Shown here piece by piece: positions 14,099 to 27,991 of a DNA stretch of 64,000 nucleotides. Numbering within the stretch: position 1 is the first letter of the stretch; every line of letters begins with the position of its first letter. The DNA is taken from positions 5,133,757 to 5,197,756 of the forward strand of contig JACDOX010000016.1 in assembly GCA_014549065.1 (NCBI GenBank). The letters run 5' to 3'. The DNA comes from Cardinalis cardinalis. Its lineage: Eukaryota > Chordata > Aves > Passeriformes > Cardinalidae. The position numbers and the translations under genes are program-made. The notes under the pieces were generated by a model, which did no database searches, was not told the origin of the DNA, and worked only from the letters and a program-made list of their open reading frames with translations.

Positions 14099-17000
14099 TC
14101 TTCTTTGTAAACATGGCCNGTGGTTTGTGAAGTTTGGGATTTTGGATGCCAAATTTGAGCTATCTCAGATTTTATTTTTACAGGTGTTAAAGTGGCCCCC
14201 AAATCCAAGAACCTGGAAGGAGTATTAGATACTGAGCATCTGTCAGGAAACAGGATTAAAAAATCATTGAGAATTTTGACCTTCCAAGTCCCTAACATGT
14301 AGTGAAAAGAAAAGTTTTAAAAATTCCNCCTAAATATGTTAGATTTAGTGATTCCAGATGATCCTACAATGATTTATATGGNATAGATACTCATTCATCA
14401 CTTTTTTGCATTACAGAAACAACAGCAGTGGAAATTACAGGGAAATTTATTCTACTGCTGTCTTGCAATAATATTGAGAATTGTGTTTATTTCCTCTTGT
14501 AAATGGCTCCATTCTGCACTTGTTTAGATTACACAGGTATAATATGCAAGGAAAAAAGGACAGGATTGTTTCATTATTTTACAATGCTACTTGCTTTTTT
14601 TTCCTGAGAGCTTGTAATGTACTTTTAAATAATCTATGCACAGCTACTGTGAGTCAATCAAAAAGTGTTGTGCTGTCCTGCTAAGTCCAAAGACAACAAG
14701 ATTCAGGCATGTTAAAATCTAAATCAAAGGTTAATCCATACTTGGTTATTTGACAGAGGTAAAATTTAGTAATTCATTTTCTTTATGGGTTAAACATGCT
14801 GAGCATAGTAACCAATATATTACTGAAACCTGGGGTTTATTCTCCATTAGCTCTGANATCAGAGGGAGCAGTACAAGAGGTGCTGCATGTTTTCTGTGCA
14901 TTCTGCCTTGTGCCATAAACATTTAAGGTGGCTCATTAGCACAAAGCTTGGCATTAATAATGGTGGGATGAACAATACACATACAGGGGAATATTAACCA
15001 CTTTGTGTCAGTTGGCACTTCTATTTTCCAGGAGCAAATCCGTGTTTGTATTTGATGCTTGTCCATAGGTGGCAGCAGCCCCAACTCTTTACAGGATGCA
15101 ATTAAGGCCAGAAAGTTGTGCAGGGAAAGTTCAGCAGTTTCTGCAGGTCACTGCACACCCCTTGGAGAGGCACACAGCAAAGAGGTGGGGAAGAAACGTG
15201 GCNATGGAATTATCTTTGAAATAACTGGAAGGCTTTTCCATCCTGAGCGCAGAGGGAAAACTTTACCCTTTGTGATTTTTGATTAAAACCAGTTGAAAGG
15301 AACATTTAAGTGTCTATTTATAACTTATATTCACAGCTGTGTTTGAAGCTAAATGGCAAAACTTGAAGTTTAATAATATCAAGTGGGNGCTGTTCAAATC
15401 TTAATTTTGATGTACCTGTGTGAAACAAACAGTCTCTATTGGCTTAAATTTGGACTCAGGACTAAGTAAGTGAAACACAAAGATTAATGATCACCCACTG
15501 CCCTGAGCTGTACCNTGGAAAGTCTGCTACAATGCAGCTCTGAGAGGCAGCTGCTGCTGGGGGTGAGTGAGTATGTGTAACCATGAAGCATAATAGGAAT
15601 CAGGCACAGTTCCATTTTTTTTAGAAGTTTTTCTGAAACATAATCTATGTATCGTGTTGAAAGATGAAAGAATCTTTGTGGGGTTNTAGCTGCTGTCATC
15701 TTTATTGCCTAAAGAATTGAATTTCAACATCTGGACTCCGCTGTGCTTTGCACTGAACAAATGGAAGCATTTTCAGGCTTAGCAGTTTTGTGCTCAAATG
15801 TCAGTGACCCACTTCTGGTTCCTTCAGCCCTTTGAGGCTGCTCCTGCAAACCTCCTGCTCTGCTCCCAGGGTGGGGTTTCTGTGTCACTGATGAGCTGTG
15901 GGCTGCTCCTGGGGGGAATATTCCTCCTTCCCAGCTCCAGGCTGGCTGCTGTGGGGGCTGCCTGTGTGTGCACTGCAGAGAGGCACTGTGACTATTTGGA
16001 TGATTTAATCTGCCCCTAAACTGCCTGAAATCTGTTAACTTGCTTCCTCCCCTGCATCTCAGCTTCTTCCTAAGCACTACTGGGGTGCTTTGTGCATTCC
16101 TGTGTGAGTAGAATAATCGTTCCAACTCAAGTTCTGCACTGCTTGCAATTAAAAGAAGGATGTTGTGGGTCATGTGAAAATCAATCTGGATGCTAGAAAA
16201 CCTCTCACCTTTCCTACTGGTCTCCCCAAAGCTGAACCTTCCCCACTTTGGTCTCTCAGACTCTCTGATCTGATTTGTTTCTGTTTATTTCAGTTGAACA
16301 TCAGCTGTCAGCTATTCTCTCATCTGCCTGTTCAAAGTGGATGTAACCATCTTCCCTCCTTNATGGGTCTGTGAGATGCTGAGGAGCAGCTCAGTGTTAG
16401 GCTGTAAATAGTCAAAGGCCACCTGGGAATGCAGGAGATTGCTGCCTTCATGGCTGGCTGGGGACACTCTGCTGCAAAATATCATCTCTGGAACTTTTGT
16501 TCTGCAAGAAGGCAACATAAAAGATAGTTAGGTCCATATCACATGAGAGAGGGAGGCATCCTTTATAAATTTATTTTAAAATTTGCAGTTGCCTAAAGTT
16601 GCTAGGAAAGCAGATGGATAATGATAGCCCTGGGGACTTATTTCCTGATTTTTCAATGAGATATTTTTTGACTGAAAGAGTTTAATATAGCATAGAAAAT
16701 GTCATTTAATTACAACTTGTTGTTAGTACCCAATGAGACAGACCCAAGCTCTTAAATTAGCCAGCTAAAGTAGGTGCCTGAAGCTGATGCTGTGAATATC
16801 CAATGGAAAAGGCTGTTCCAGGCAGGAGATGTATTTCAGGCATGGAAAGGGCAGGGCAGTGGCAAAGGTGGGGAGGGAGGAGCATCTGCTCTGATGGTCT
16901 CCCTGAGCCCTTTGCCTCCTGTCCCTGTCACTGGTGAGGGGAGAAAAGCCCTGGCTGCCTCCAGGCTCCCCCCTGGCCATGTCAGCAGCANGAGAAGGGC

Positions 17001-17687
17001 TCTGCAGCAGGCAGGAAGGACCTGCCAGCCCCTCTGGCATGCTGGAGAGGGACTGGCAGCCAGCAGAGCCTTGCAGGAGCCCCACAGAGCAAGCCGAGCC
17101 CTGGGCTGTGCAGGGGCCAGNGCAGATTGTCCCAGTCCTCTGCCACCTGCCACGGAGCAGAGGATGGCACAGACGGGTTGGTTTGAACCTCACACTTCCA
17201 AATCCCTCCTAATCCATCTGGGTGGTGGTGGTGGGAATGTCCAGTCCTCCAAATTGCCCAATTACAAGACAGAGATAGCTGTTAGACCAGAAAAATTCCC
17301 TGCATTGGCAGTGTGGCAATGNAAGGGGTCTCAAATGCTTAAAAGATTTTGTAAGCAGTGACAGGTAAAGCTGAGCAAGCTCATGCAGTGAAGGGAAGAT
17401 GTGGGAGAGCAGGGCTGTCCTCCCTGGCAGCACATTTTCACATCTGTCATTTGTTCAGGACTCAGTGACAGGAGGCTCTCAGGCTGAGAGCTGCAGATAA
17501 GATAAGCAAGGACTGTCACAGGAGCTGCTGCTCTGCACAGGAGCTGAAACNGTGTGGAGAGCTCTGAACAAAGCCACAAATGAGACCTAAAAGGACTGAA
17601 CTCCCTAAAATTGCAACGTGATAATTAACTGCACTTTGTGGAACATTAATGCTGGAAATGGTTGATGCTGCCAGCTGGGAAACCAGA

Positions 17688-17790
17688 GTCTGGTGGAAGG
17701 TGTCCCTGCCCATGGCAAGGGCATTAGACCTTGATAATCTTCAAAGTCCCTTCCAACCCAACCCATTCTGTGATTCTGTGATATGATGAT
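17688..17790 (+). repeat. CR1 LINE 3'-end fragment
   Basis: Contains the typical CR1 3' end: 'ggtggaaggtgtccctgcccatggcaagg', then 'gatcttt'-like and 'aaagtcccttccaacccaacccattctgtgattctgtga'. Orientation is + because the ATTCTGTGA tail repeats are at the right end. It is diverged and 5'-truncated. Confidence 0.85.
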
Positions 17791-20342
17791 GTAATCCCAT
17801 GATATTTTAATAGGGTTTGTGTGAAAATAAGGAGTTTTCTTTCCACACACAATGGGTTAAAGCTGAGCAGGTGGATGTCAGTGTGCTGGGCTGAGCTCTG
17901 AAATAGCATTTTTCTCTGGAGCAGAGTAGTTGTCAGTTGTGTTTCTGAAGGTATTAAAGCACAGCTGGGAATGGGACACGGCCTGGCAGTGCATAAACAA
18001 GGGATCTTCCTGACTATGCATGAAAAGCATCAATTCCCCAGAATGGCAGCTTGCTTACCACATAAAACACACTTGCTGATGCTCCTAGAAAATATTTCCC
18101 CCGGGCTTGTTAATGGGACATCTACACGTGGTGACACAGTCCAATTTCTGCTCATTTGTTTACCTGCTAGTGCAAACACTAACTAGAAATGCCAGGGCTT
18201 TTCCTCCAGGGCTGTCAGGCTCGCAGTCCTTCTCCAGGGCTTGCCTTTCTGATTCAGTGGTTAGGTCAATTAATGTTCATCTCACCACTAATTGCATTGC
18301 TCCAAGAGCTACAAGAAAAATCAGATGGGACAGAGCAACAATTATCCTAGGAGCTCTGTGTGACCAGGGCAGTTTGGAGTGTCTCAGTTTCCTGCTGGCC
18401 GTTCTGTTTGTGCATCCCTGGGACAGAACAATTCTGCTCTGAAGGAGGATCCTTTCAGGGACNGCATCTTGTGAGGAGTGCAGGACATTTTCATAAACAC
18501 CTGACTGGAGAAATCACATTCATTAGTGGGGCAGTCAGCCATGAGTAACAATAAGGAAGAATTTACATGCCAGAATGGGTAGCATGGGAAGCACAGAAAG
18601 AGTGGCACCAACTAATTTTGCTGCCATCCTGGTTCTTAGCTATATTAAGACTGCAATCATTAAAAAACTGGGCTGCTTCTAATTAGCTCAGAGTGACCTG
18701 GGCCTCATTAGTGCCCATGTCTAATAGAAAATTGAGCTATTTTCTTGCATCCAGTNACACAATGTGGAAAAACCAAAGGAGTGTTATGCAGGCCGGATGA
18801 GTGCTCAGCATGTGAGATTTTTATTTTTATAGAGAGGAATAATAGCTTCAGTTTTATTTTCTAGTTCAATGCTCAAGGGGAATGTATAGAAATACAAAAT
18901 GAACATCAACAAAATAGTGCAGGGAGCAGAAAGCCCTGACTATAGGAAATAACCTGTCTTCTTTTTTTTTTTTTAATTTTATTTTTTAATGCTGAAATAC
19001 CAGGACAGGCTAGTGAAAAGTGGCTTTTTGACTGAGTTACAAGNTGGCAGCACCTGTTGGTGAGTAACAGCCAGGGGCCTAGGACAGCTCCTTTCCAGTG
19101 TGAGTGATTTGTCTGAAATATCAGTTTAGTCCGAGATAAACAGGCTGATTTCCTTAGGACAAAGTATGAAAGAATGGAAGAGAATATTTTTCTTAAAAAA
19201 ATACAAAATGTGATAGGGGAACTGAAATAAAGAATATGTTGTAGAAAAGAAAAAAAAATCAAGGTTTTTCTTCTCCTTCAGGTCAGGTAATCTTGATTTG
19301 AAGTGTTGTAAAGGAGTTGTCATCTACAAGGCAAAGGTTTGACTGGAGGGAAACTTGTCTGGGGCAAGCAGAGATGCATGAGAAAAAAAGCAGAGATAAA
19401 CAATTCCAGGCTTTCTTATTAAGAAAAATTCCTATCTTAATATACAGAGACTTTATAGAACTGTTTCTCCCTCCTGTACATCCCCACCCCCAAGATGCAC
19501 AACACACTCTTTCCTATTCANAGAAGTACCCCAGACCCATTTCCCAGCTACTTTTCCAGAGAATTAAATGGACCAACAATGGGAAGTTATTTATCATGCC
19601 TGTTGTAATTGGACCCAATTGGGAAAATGAGATAACTTCAGTGAATTACAGGGCTGCAAATGGAAGCTGCAGCCACAGTTTTGCTGGGCATGTCTAATAA
19701 CCTGCAGCCATTCAGCACCAGTTCCAAAGGCCAAGCTCATTAGCACAAAGGCAGGTGTTTGTGCATTTCCATTTGTTAAATTAAAATGATCACAGTCATT
19801 TTGCTAATAGTGCAATGTGCAAATGCAGGCCATCTCAGATGAGCAGTTTGAGCAGAGAACATTTTTTAGAAGTGAGAAATGGACTTCACCAATCTAATTG
19901 TTCGTTATTAAGATAAAGATATTTCTGTGGTAAGTTATCAGCTCAGCAAGGTGTGAAATATTGCTCTGCTTTAACATCTCTTACTCCCATTACAGGGCTT
20001 GAGTGGAAATGTTCTTGTGGGCTCTGGTTTGCTCTTTCCAGCCATGGCTGAGGGAGTGCTGAGGTGTGCAGGGGGTGCAGCCCAGTGGGGAAGGGTTGGC
20101 TGGAGCCTGGTTTGGATGTCAGTGCAAGCAGGGTCACCCTGGTAAGTCCAAAACACTTCTTGTAAGGTGAGTCAGGAAAGGAGAAGGTTCTGGAAGATTT
20201 GGGTGTCTGAAATGTGTCACCATCCTCCTCCCTCCTTCCTGCTGCTGGGGATGCTCCAGCCTGCAGGATCCTGCTGNCCTGGTGCCCTGTGCAGGGTCAG
20301 GACACACTGCATGCTTCGTTATCTGCAGAGGGAGGCTGAACA

Positions 20343-20520
20343 GGGACCACAGAACTGCTAAGGCTGGAAAAGACCTGGGAGNAAATTGAGGCCGAGCATT
20401 AACCCAGCACCNCTGTGCTCACACTAAACCAAATCCCCAAGTGCCACATCCAAACGCTTTCAGAACGCTTCCAGGAATTATGATTCCACCACTTCCCTGC
20501 TGCACCCTGAGTGGGTTTAG
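20343..20520 (-). repeat. CR1 LINE fragment, minus orientation
   Basis: On the + strand this begins like the complement of a CR1 3' end (accacagaactgctaaggctggaaaagacctgg) and continues through 'cattaacccagcac', 'cacactaaacc', 'aagtgccacatcc' and 'attccaccacttccctg', all familiar avian CR1 positions. It carries small deletions and is clearly old. Confidence 0.8.
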
Positions 20521-20924
20521 CTTTCTTAGTGACTTTTTTTCCCCCTTCACTTGTATTGTTTCCCTGAAAGTNGAAAATATCTTTGTTTTCTAATTTTGAA
20601 AATTCTAGATGAAATTGTGCAAATGGCTCCTCAAACCTGACAGAAGACCTATGGGGTAATGCAGTGTAGCTTAGTCTTAACAAAATTACCACAAATTGTG
20701 CTAAGAGCATCATAACTTAAAATAACATAAAATAAGTGAAGGTGTTCTGATAAGTAGTGCATCCATTTAATGCTTATCTGGAAAACTAAGCATACTGAAT
20801 GTATAATAAATAAAAACAAAGAACTTTTGGCATTTTCTCACCTTTTTCCCTTGACATGACTTTATTATCTATTACACCTAGGAAAAATCTATGTATTCCA
20901 AAGAGAAGGCTGTTTTAAAAAATA

Positions 20925-21063
20925 CATGTGAATAAANTAAATATTATTATGGTGCAAATACTAATTTAATTATTTTTAATACTATTAATATTTTNATATA
21001 TTTATATTTCATTTTTAATTTATATATTATTTTTTAATCTTATTATTATTAACTTTTTTTTTA
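20925..21063. repeat. AT-rich low-complexity block
   Basis: About 140 bases are almost pure A/T, with ATTATT and TTAATA motifs and a closing run of T. No coding or RNA signal is visible. Confidence 0.8.
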
Positions 21064-22570
21064 CAGCTTTGGTATAAGTTTCCATTTAATAGAACTCTGA
21101 AGCTCAGGTAGTAATTTCGTTTTAGGTTCAGTGTNAGCCCCTTTACTGGTAAAAAAGGAAAATGAATCTGCTGTGGCAATATAAATCTAGAGACAGAACT
21201 GAATTACTTGATATTTCTCAAGATTTAAATTAACATCAACAGGACCATAATCTTCCTTGTCACTTTCATATATAAGTGCAGGAGAGGTCCAGGCAGGAGT
21301 TCTTACTTATGCATCCCTTATGTCTTCAGAGTTCNTGATTTGTGTGCGGTCATAAAGAGTGGATAGCTCATAATTTAATTATTTAATCCATAAAATCCAT
21401 TTAAAAAGAAGGAAGAAAAAAGTTAATGCTTTGTTTACAATGACTTTATGGTAACTCTCATGTTCTCATGCATTCATTAACAGGGAAAACAGGTTTCTGT
21501 AAGGACCCAATTGTGTTTTGTTTCAATCAACTCTGCAAGGATAATAAAAAAAATAGGAAAAAAAAGACAAACCAAATAATAAAAATTAAGTAAAAAGGGT
21601 TGTGAAGCCACACTCTTGGGCTTAAAGGAGCCTATTCTTTCTTTTTATTGTTGCTGAGTTAAAAATTACCTAATGCTCTTTAAATTTAAGAACTGTTCAG
21701 TTCATTACACACATGACTTGACAGTGTAAACTTTTAATTTGAGTTAGAAGAGGTACTTCAAGCATAATAAGAGCTCATTAGTAAAGAATTGTTCCACAAA
21801 ACATCGTGGCAGAAAAAGGAGTCAGGAATGCACAGGCCTGAAGCCACAGTTGAAATTCAGTGTCTCTGTTCCACTTTGCATAGAAGGAAAGCTCTGCTTC
21901 CCAGGAGGGAACTTTGATGCAGCAGGGTGAAGCTGAATTCTCCCAGAGTAAAGGAGGATGTGCCTCCATCCAGTGAGGGCCACGCTGGGCATGTAGTGCA
22001 GGTAAAATCAGTTTTTTTATTGGCCTGGGCTCTCTGCTGGGCACACACNGGCATGCAGAATGCCAAAAGTGAAGGGAAAAAATCAACATCTGTTTTGCCT
22101 CTTATTTTATACCGTACAATACCTTTACATTTTTTATTAGCAATTCAAGTGGGAGTTGGTTGTTAAATTAGTGGCAAGTGCTGACATATAAGAGCAGATG
22201 ATCTGTATTTTCTTAGAGATGTGTATGCAGCATTTTCTGAAGGAGGTGGCTTTGGTTGTGTTATGCATGTGAACAACCTGGAAATTCCAGAATTTTAGCT
22301 TTTTGAGAAATGTATTACTGTTATGAGCAAAATGGATTTAAATATCACAAATTTTTGTTTCTGTCTGAATCCAAACTGAGAGGCTAGCTGTGGGGTATGT
22401 CTACAATAAAATATATAATATTCACTTTTTGTGATCAAAAAACCATTTACTTCAGTGCTATTAGGTTTTGTCTTTTTAAGCTCCTNCAGCAGGAGGATCA
22501 GGCTCCACTATCTTATTGTCAGCTGTGAATGCAACTCATTGTTAAAGTGTTTGTGATGAATTTATTTCAG

Positions 22571-22647
22571 CTTTGCCTCCTAAAGGAGTCTCATCTTGCA
22601 TCTTTTCTACACTGGACATTTTTCCTGAGGACCATGTCAGAAGGGAG
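22571..22647 (+). CDS. Gene A, internal coding exon
   Basis: A 77-nt exon between a good acceptor (gatgaatttatttcag) and a good donor (GAG then gtatga). The frame used here starts with two bases (CT) that complete the G left by the exon at 498-609 as GCT. It then encodes 25 residues, starting LPPKGVSSCIFSTLDIFPED and ending HVRRE, and finishes exactly on a codon. A second frame is also open, but its composition looks less like protein and its phase does not fit; the third has an early TAA. The phase-0 end matches the next exon, which starts on a full codon. No domain is recognised. Confidence 0.65.
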
Positions 22648-23361
22648 GTATGAAACACAAGTATAAAATCAAGTATTTGGATTACAAGGCAAATCTTTTT
22701 GACTGGTATTTATTATTACTAGTTAGCTGTAGTGATAAAGCAAAGGGACACTGATAATTGCAAATTTGAGGATTCTCTACTTTGAAAAGGCATTTATACC
22801 AGATAGACTGGTAGAAAAATATTCATCAATCATTTAGGACTGTCTCAGGAATTTATTAACTTTTACATAAGCTGTGTATTTCTGCCTAATTATATCATGA
22901 ATAAACAGCTGCAATAAACAGTGAGATTCAATCTTCTGAATAAGCACATAACTACATTCTTCACTATTTTCTGGTTTTTGACAGCTTAGCAGTTAAACTG
23001 GATGAACATGGAATATAGTACATGAAAATGGATGAGAAAGAAAGTGATAATGTAGCATATTTTCTCCACTTCCTTCTGAAACAGTGTAATGCAATCAGTT
23101 CTAAAAACCTCTGTCCATGTATTAGTTAATCAATACGAATGTTCAGCCAGCTCCAAGATATTTTAACACCTGTCAAAGCTAGCTCAGCAGTCATTGTTCA
23201 AAGCTTACATGGAAGCGAAAACCACAACAGAAAACCTCTCCCATCTCCAGGGGATTATCTCTGGGGAGAAAAAAAGAGAGAGTGATTCTGGTTTCTGGAA
23301 ATGAGAGGGGGAACAGAGCTCCAATTCTCAGATGATCCAATTATGATTAGAAAAACTATGT

Positions 23362-23377
23362 AAAAAAAAAAAAAAAA
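23362..23377. repeat. Poly-A run
   Basis: Sixteen consecutive A bases in an intron of gene A. No retroposon was recognised upstream of it. Confidence 0.8.
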
Positions 23378-25679
23378 GTAGAGCTGGGAGAGTGAGGAAT
23401 TTAATCATGATTATCTGCCTCTTGTGAGGCAGTGTGAAAATCTGCCAAACCCACCTTTGCTTGGTTACCCTGAAGTGTGGGAGGGAAGGGGAAGCAAATG
23501 CAAAATGATGCATTGGGGAGGCACCGTGATAGAGCACAGCAAGGGAAATAATTTCCTCTCATACTGGGAAAAAGATTCCTTTTCAAGACCTGTGATACTA
23601 TTAATGAGGTATGAAACTCCAGTAAAGAGCTTTGGCTCGTGTGCTGCTACCACTGCTCCTTGGAGCAGCAGAATTCAGCTACTTTTGCCATGGGGTTAAC
23701 AACAGATCCCTGACTCTCATACACCATTCCCCCTCCTGTTATACACACAGGTTTTATGTCCCATATGAATACTTGTATTTAATATTTACTGTCTTTTACA
23801 ATAAATATATTAGTTGTCAGGCTTATTTTCTCCTCTCATTCAAATCACATTAGGCTCAAGCATGANAAACAAGTGTGATGCATATTTTCTGGAGGTTTAG
23901 AAACATTTCTGAAATCTGTACAGCCCTGTCACTAAAAGTGTAAGTTAAATGTACCAAGTGATATTTTTGCTTCAGAAATGGAAGTGGGGAGTGTTGCCTT
24001 GACACTGTAGACCTGAATTAACATACTACACTGTTTTATACATGAATGAATGGATAGTATATGAATAAATTGCTCTGTACATATGTGTTTTTGCATTTAT
24101 TTATTACATCTAAGGGACCTGGGGATTGTGCTCGGACTGCACACAAGGTAGGTGCAGGTACAGGTAGGTACAAGCACCCACAGGCACCACCCAAGGACCC
24201 TTCCCTGGGCTCTCCAGGGATGCAGCTTTCCCTCATCCTTGTGGTGGCTCCTCCTAGGAGGCCACTGCTCACACCCTGGTGCCTTCTGTGATGAGGACAC
24301 TTTGCTGCTGCAAGAGAAAAGGGATGCTGTATTTATCCTGCATTTCCTTCTCCAACTGGAACAACACCCAAGACATTTTCCAGGCTCNTCCTCACCATTG
24401 CTGTTGATCCAGCCATGTATCCATGGCCATCCCTGTGCCAGCAGGCAGAGCTGGGCTGGGACATGCAGGGACACAGAGTGTGTGTCCCAGCCACATCCAT
24501 CTGCCTTCACTGGGTGGCCCAGAGTCACTCCTTCAGCTCCACCCACATCTAGCTGAAATAATGAAGTTCCCCTGTTCCCAAACCTGTCTCCTGAGGCCAG
24601 TTTTTCTATGGAACTGCCAGGGTGCCCTGGCAGTGCTGTGTGCTTTCTGTGCCCTGCCCTGCTGGATGTGACGCCTCTGTATCTTGGAGGGGGGATATTG
24701 TTGTGAAAGGAAAGGCCAAAGGAAAAATACCTGTGTCTGCCTGCTCCTGGGGAAGTGATGAACCCAGGAGAGTGTGGACTATGAAGGCCATTAATATTCT
24801 GCAGAACCTCACCCAGGCAGCAGCACACTCATTTCTGGCTGTGTGCCAGACAGGCAATGGAGGGCTCTGAGGGCTGTGATCCTGATAATGAGTTCNTCAT
24901 CTCCTGTGAGGTGCTAATCCTGATCCTTTAGAAGGTTTTGTTCTTAAATTTTTATTATATGTCTCTGTCTATATACTTATGCCTTGGTGTGTATGTGTGT
25001 CTGTTACTCCCAGCAGCAGGCAGCTCCAGCCAGGCCAGTTCAGTGCTGAGCCCAGGTGGCTGCTGGCANTGACCCCCTGCTCCTGCTACTTGTGCAGCAT
25101 CTCTGCTTGTTAATAGGTCTGCTCCCTTGCTTAGAGTCACTTCTTGTTCAGGCCATGGAGAAATTTATGGATCATTAGATTTATGCACAGATTATGTGGC
25201 CATGAAAAGCGCCCTACAGGCAGTGCTGAAAGCTGATGCACATTATCCTGCCATGAGCAGCACAAGCAGCAGCCCTGCAGGCATTTTTTTTCAAAACCAG
25301 AGATTTTCTTATGATCACTGAAGAGTTTTTTTGTTGAGGATTATTTTCCACAATGGTCCAGTAGGAGGTTACATGGGTTTGGAGCTACGGAAACAACAAG
25401 AATTTTCTTCCAGTGCGCAGCAGTGACATAAATTATTTTCTGACATTGCCATCAGGGTCGCTTCTTTAGATGGTGAATTTCACAATCAAACTTATAGTTA
25501 CCAAGGGGAAAAAACCCCAAAATCAGGGGAACTCTATGATATCACAGTCATTGTTTCTTAATGTAGAACAATTCAATTGCTGTTTTGGAGACAAAGAGAA
25601 CAAACCAGCATGTATCATCACACTGCTGTATCTATCAGTAGTAAATATGTATACTGTACAGAATTCCTCTTATTCTATT

Positions 25680-26010
25680 TTCATAAGGCTGCAGGGGACC
25701 TAGAAAAGGTAGCAAGAAGGCCATAAGAATGACCATAAAAATGAAATGGCATCTGTTTGTAGCAAGCACTAAGTGGACTGGATCTTGCTGTGTTGGAAAA
25801 CTGATGACTGCAGTAAGGATCTAACAGGAGCCTACAAAATTATCAGCAGGTTGAGGAAGTGAATTGTGAATCATCAACTTTTTTATAAAGCAGAGATTTT
25901 AGAAAATCTCTTCTTGGAGACATAAATTTCCCCATGAAAATGTTAGCTTTTCAGGAGGGGCTGTTCTTCCCAACAGGTAATTAAATTACAGAACTGATTG
26001 CCACAGTGTT
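25680..26010 (+). repeat. Ancient CR1-type LINE fragment
   Basis: Strongly diverged, but in order it follows the 3' region of older CR1 elements: 'ctgcaggggacctagaaaaggtagcaag', 'ctgtgttggaaaactgatgactg', 'ctacaaaattatcagcaggttgaggaagtgaat', 'cttggagacataaatttc', then 'acagaactgattgccacagtgtt', the counterpart of the 'ggaactcattgccacaggatgtt' box. Orientation is +. The edges are approximate. Confidence 0.6.
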
Positions 26011-26084
26011 AATGAGCTGGCAGAAAGTAAAAANTTAATTTAAAAAGAAATTAATTCATGCCTGTAGGGTCACGTGGGTACAAG

Positions 26085-26170
26085 CATATATATGTCTGAT
26101 AGACTATCTATAAAATCCTTCTATATATACATATATGTGATGTAACATATTTAAATATATACATAGAAAA
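26085..26170. repeat. TA-rich low-complexity block
   Basis: Repeated TATATA, CATATA and ATATAC motifs occur over about 85 bases with no other signal. Confidence 0.6.
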
Positions 26171-27991
26171 GTNTTTTTCAGAGTGAGGATAGATTTTTAG
26201 CTGTGTTTTATTAAAACTGATTCCATCTTTGGGCACAATCAAAGCAAAATAATCATTTATAAGGTGTGGGAAATGGAGTTTCTCTGGCACAGACAAAGAA
26301 GTTGCACTTTTGCTGTTAGGATGATATTTGCCTGGCTGCTCCACGCTGCTCTGTAGTGTAAGGCTCTTGCTGCTTTGATGAAAATNTGAGAACACCAAAT
26401 TAGAGTCTGCATTAGTTATGTAGGTAAAAAAAGCGCTGAAAATGTACAGAGCTGCCAACACAGTGTGTGCCTGCTCATCCTTTCCCTAGAAAAAAATATA
26501 CTCATATAGATCTTCATCCTCCACAAAATGACAGGACAGCCCCACTTGCCAGAACTCTTTTCCTGTGACTGTGCTGTGGCATTCACNCAGGCTCTTTCTG
26601 TGACAGTAATATGGAAGTTGTCTCCATAAGCAACTGTCCACAAAATGACATTTTTNCCACCTAGGCAATCGGATTTAGCAGTTTCCTGAAGCATACTCTC
26701 AAAATTANCTGTTTTAGTGGTTTTGCCCCAGAAGGCAAGGTGCTGTGAGCACCAGCTGGGCTGGGGCTGCTGAGCCCTGGCACACCTGGTGATGCTGCTG
26801 CCCCTCTGGACCCTGCAGGCTCAGCCTGGGTGAGGAGTCACAGCTCNTCACCTGGGTCACCACAGCACACACACTTGTTTGTTTTGGGAGCAGGTGCTCA
26901 NTATTTTCCCCACAACCTCTCTGTGCCCATGGAAAATGATGGAGGTTTCTCAGTATCATAAAGCATCAAGTGTTTAATGGGAGTTTGAGAGCAAGGGGGA
27001 AATCTAAATTATAAACTTGTTTCAAACATCAACTTTGCTGATGCTGAGCAGGTCTTGTCTCTCTGTCACCTGACGGTGTCCATCAGGATATACCTTTGAG
27101 TGGAGAGGAGCAGCCCTAAGAAAGCCAGGTACTGAAGATGTGCAAAGCTTTCCCTGGTAAAAGTGGTTACAAAAATCTGAGGAATGCAAACCCTTGTTTG
27201 TAGGGTAATAGCAGAAATAGTGTANATACAAGAAGCTTTGCTGAAATTGAAAAACATCTTGGAGCTACTGGCCAGTAAGTAATCAAAACTGATGCTTTAG
27301 CACAGACTGATGCTGCTGCATGTTTTCTGCTGCTGGCTGTGTCTCTGTTTATTGCTGAAAAGTCTTCTCTTGCCACTGGCTCTTACAGAGAGATCTGGGA
27401 GGAGGCTGCAGCTGAAGCTGTGCCAGCTGATGGAACTCCTGTGAGGAGGGGACCCAGGCGTGGAAGCTGCACATAGCAAATGCTTGCCTAAAAATGTGCT
27501 GAATTTGCTGTGTGAAGAACTTCTGGTTTTGAGCAGATTTTGCACATTTGAATATTGTCAAGCATAAATTCAGTGTTTAACATTTAATCTAATTATCCCA
27601 ATTTCTTACATTTATAATGTTCTTTGTGACATTGTGCAATTAAGTAGCCATTAATAAGCATTCCCATCAGTGTTGCATTAGAACAGGTCATTATGGAGTC
27701 AGCTTAAGCAGGTGTAGAAGGCTCAGAATAAATAAATCAACAAAAATGTTAGCAAATAAATAAAAAGTAAGCTAGACCATGTACTTCTGTTCTTACTTCT
27801 ATGAGAAGGCCTTGATAATTGAGCTACATATCACTGTTAGAAATGCAATTACTTGTAATTGCCACCTTTAAAAGCAAGCCTTTGTTCCAAAAACAATATA
27901 TAGATGAATTGTGTCTCGTCGTACAAGTTGTGANTTGTCTCTAGTTTTCTAATCTCAGCCATCACATGACAAATGCTTTTTCACCTTCAAG

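Larger units (their letters stand above)
610..22570 (+). other. Large intron of gene A (about 22 kb)
   Basis: Bounded by the donor at 610 and the acceptor at 22569-22570. It contains CR1 fragments near 8245, 17688 and 20343, a short GGA microsatellite near 14080, an AT-rich block at 20925-21063 and GC-richer patches near 1390-1620, 13300-13500 and 16840-17180. Two exon-like segments (4429-4524 and 19996-20141) are discussed in the findings. The rest is unique-looking AT-rich sequence in which I see nothing supportable. Confidence 0.5.
22648..27991 (+). other. Intron of gene A (about 5.3 kb)
   Basis: Bounded by the donor at 22648 and the acceptor at 27990-27991. It holds a 16-base A run at 23362-23377, a GC-richer stretch at about 24120-24870, an old CR1 fragment at 25680-26010 and an AT-rich block at about 26085-26170. 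I see no other exon with matching phase. Confidence 0.5.

Noticed and set aside
23400..23540. Possible retroposon ahead of or behind the 16-base A run
   Set aside because: Some words resemble CR1 coding sequence, but the order and extent do not match any element I know.
24097..24828. The longest open frame in the window (243 codons, minus strand)
   Set aside because: It lies in a GC-richer intronic stretch where several frames are open on both strands at once. It has Trp/Cys/Pro/Gly-rich, non-protein-like composition and no splice or start context.
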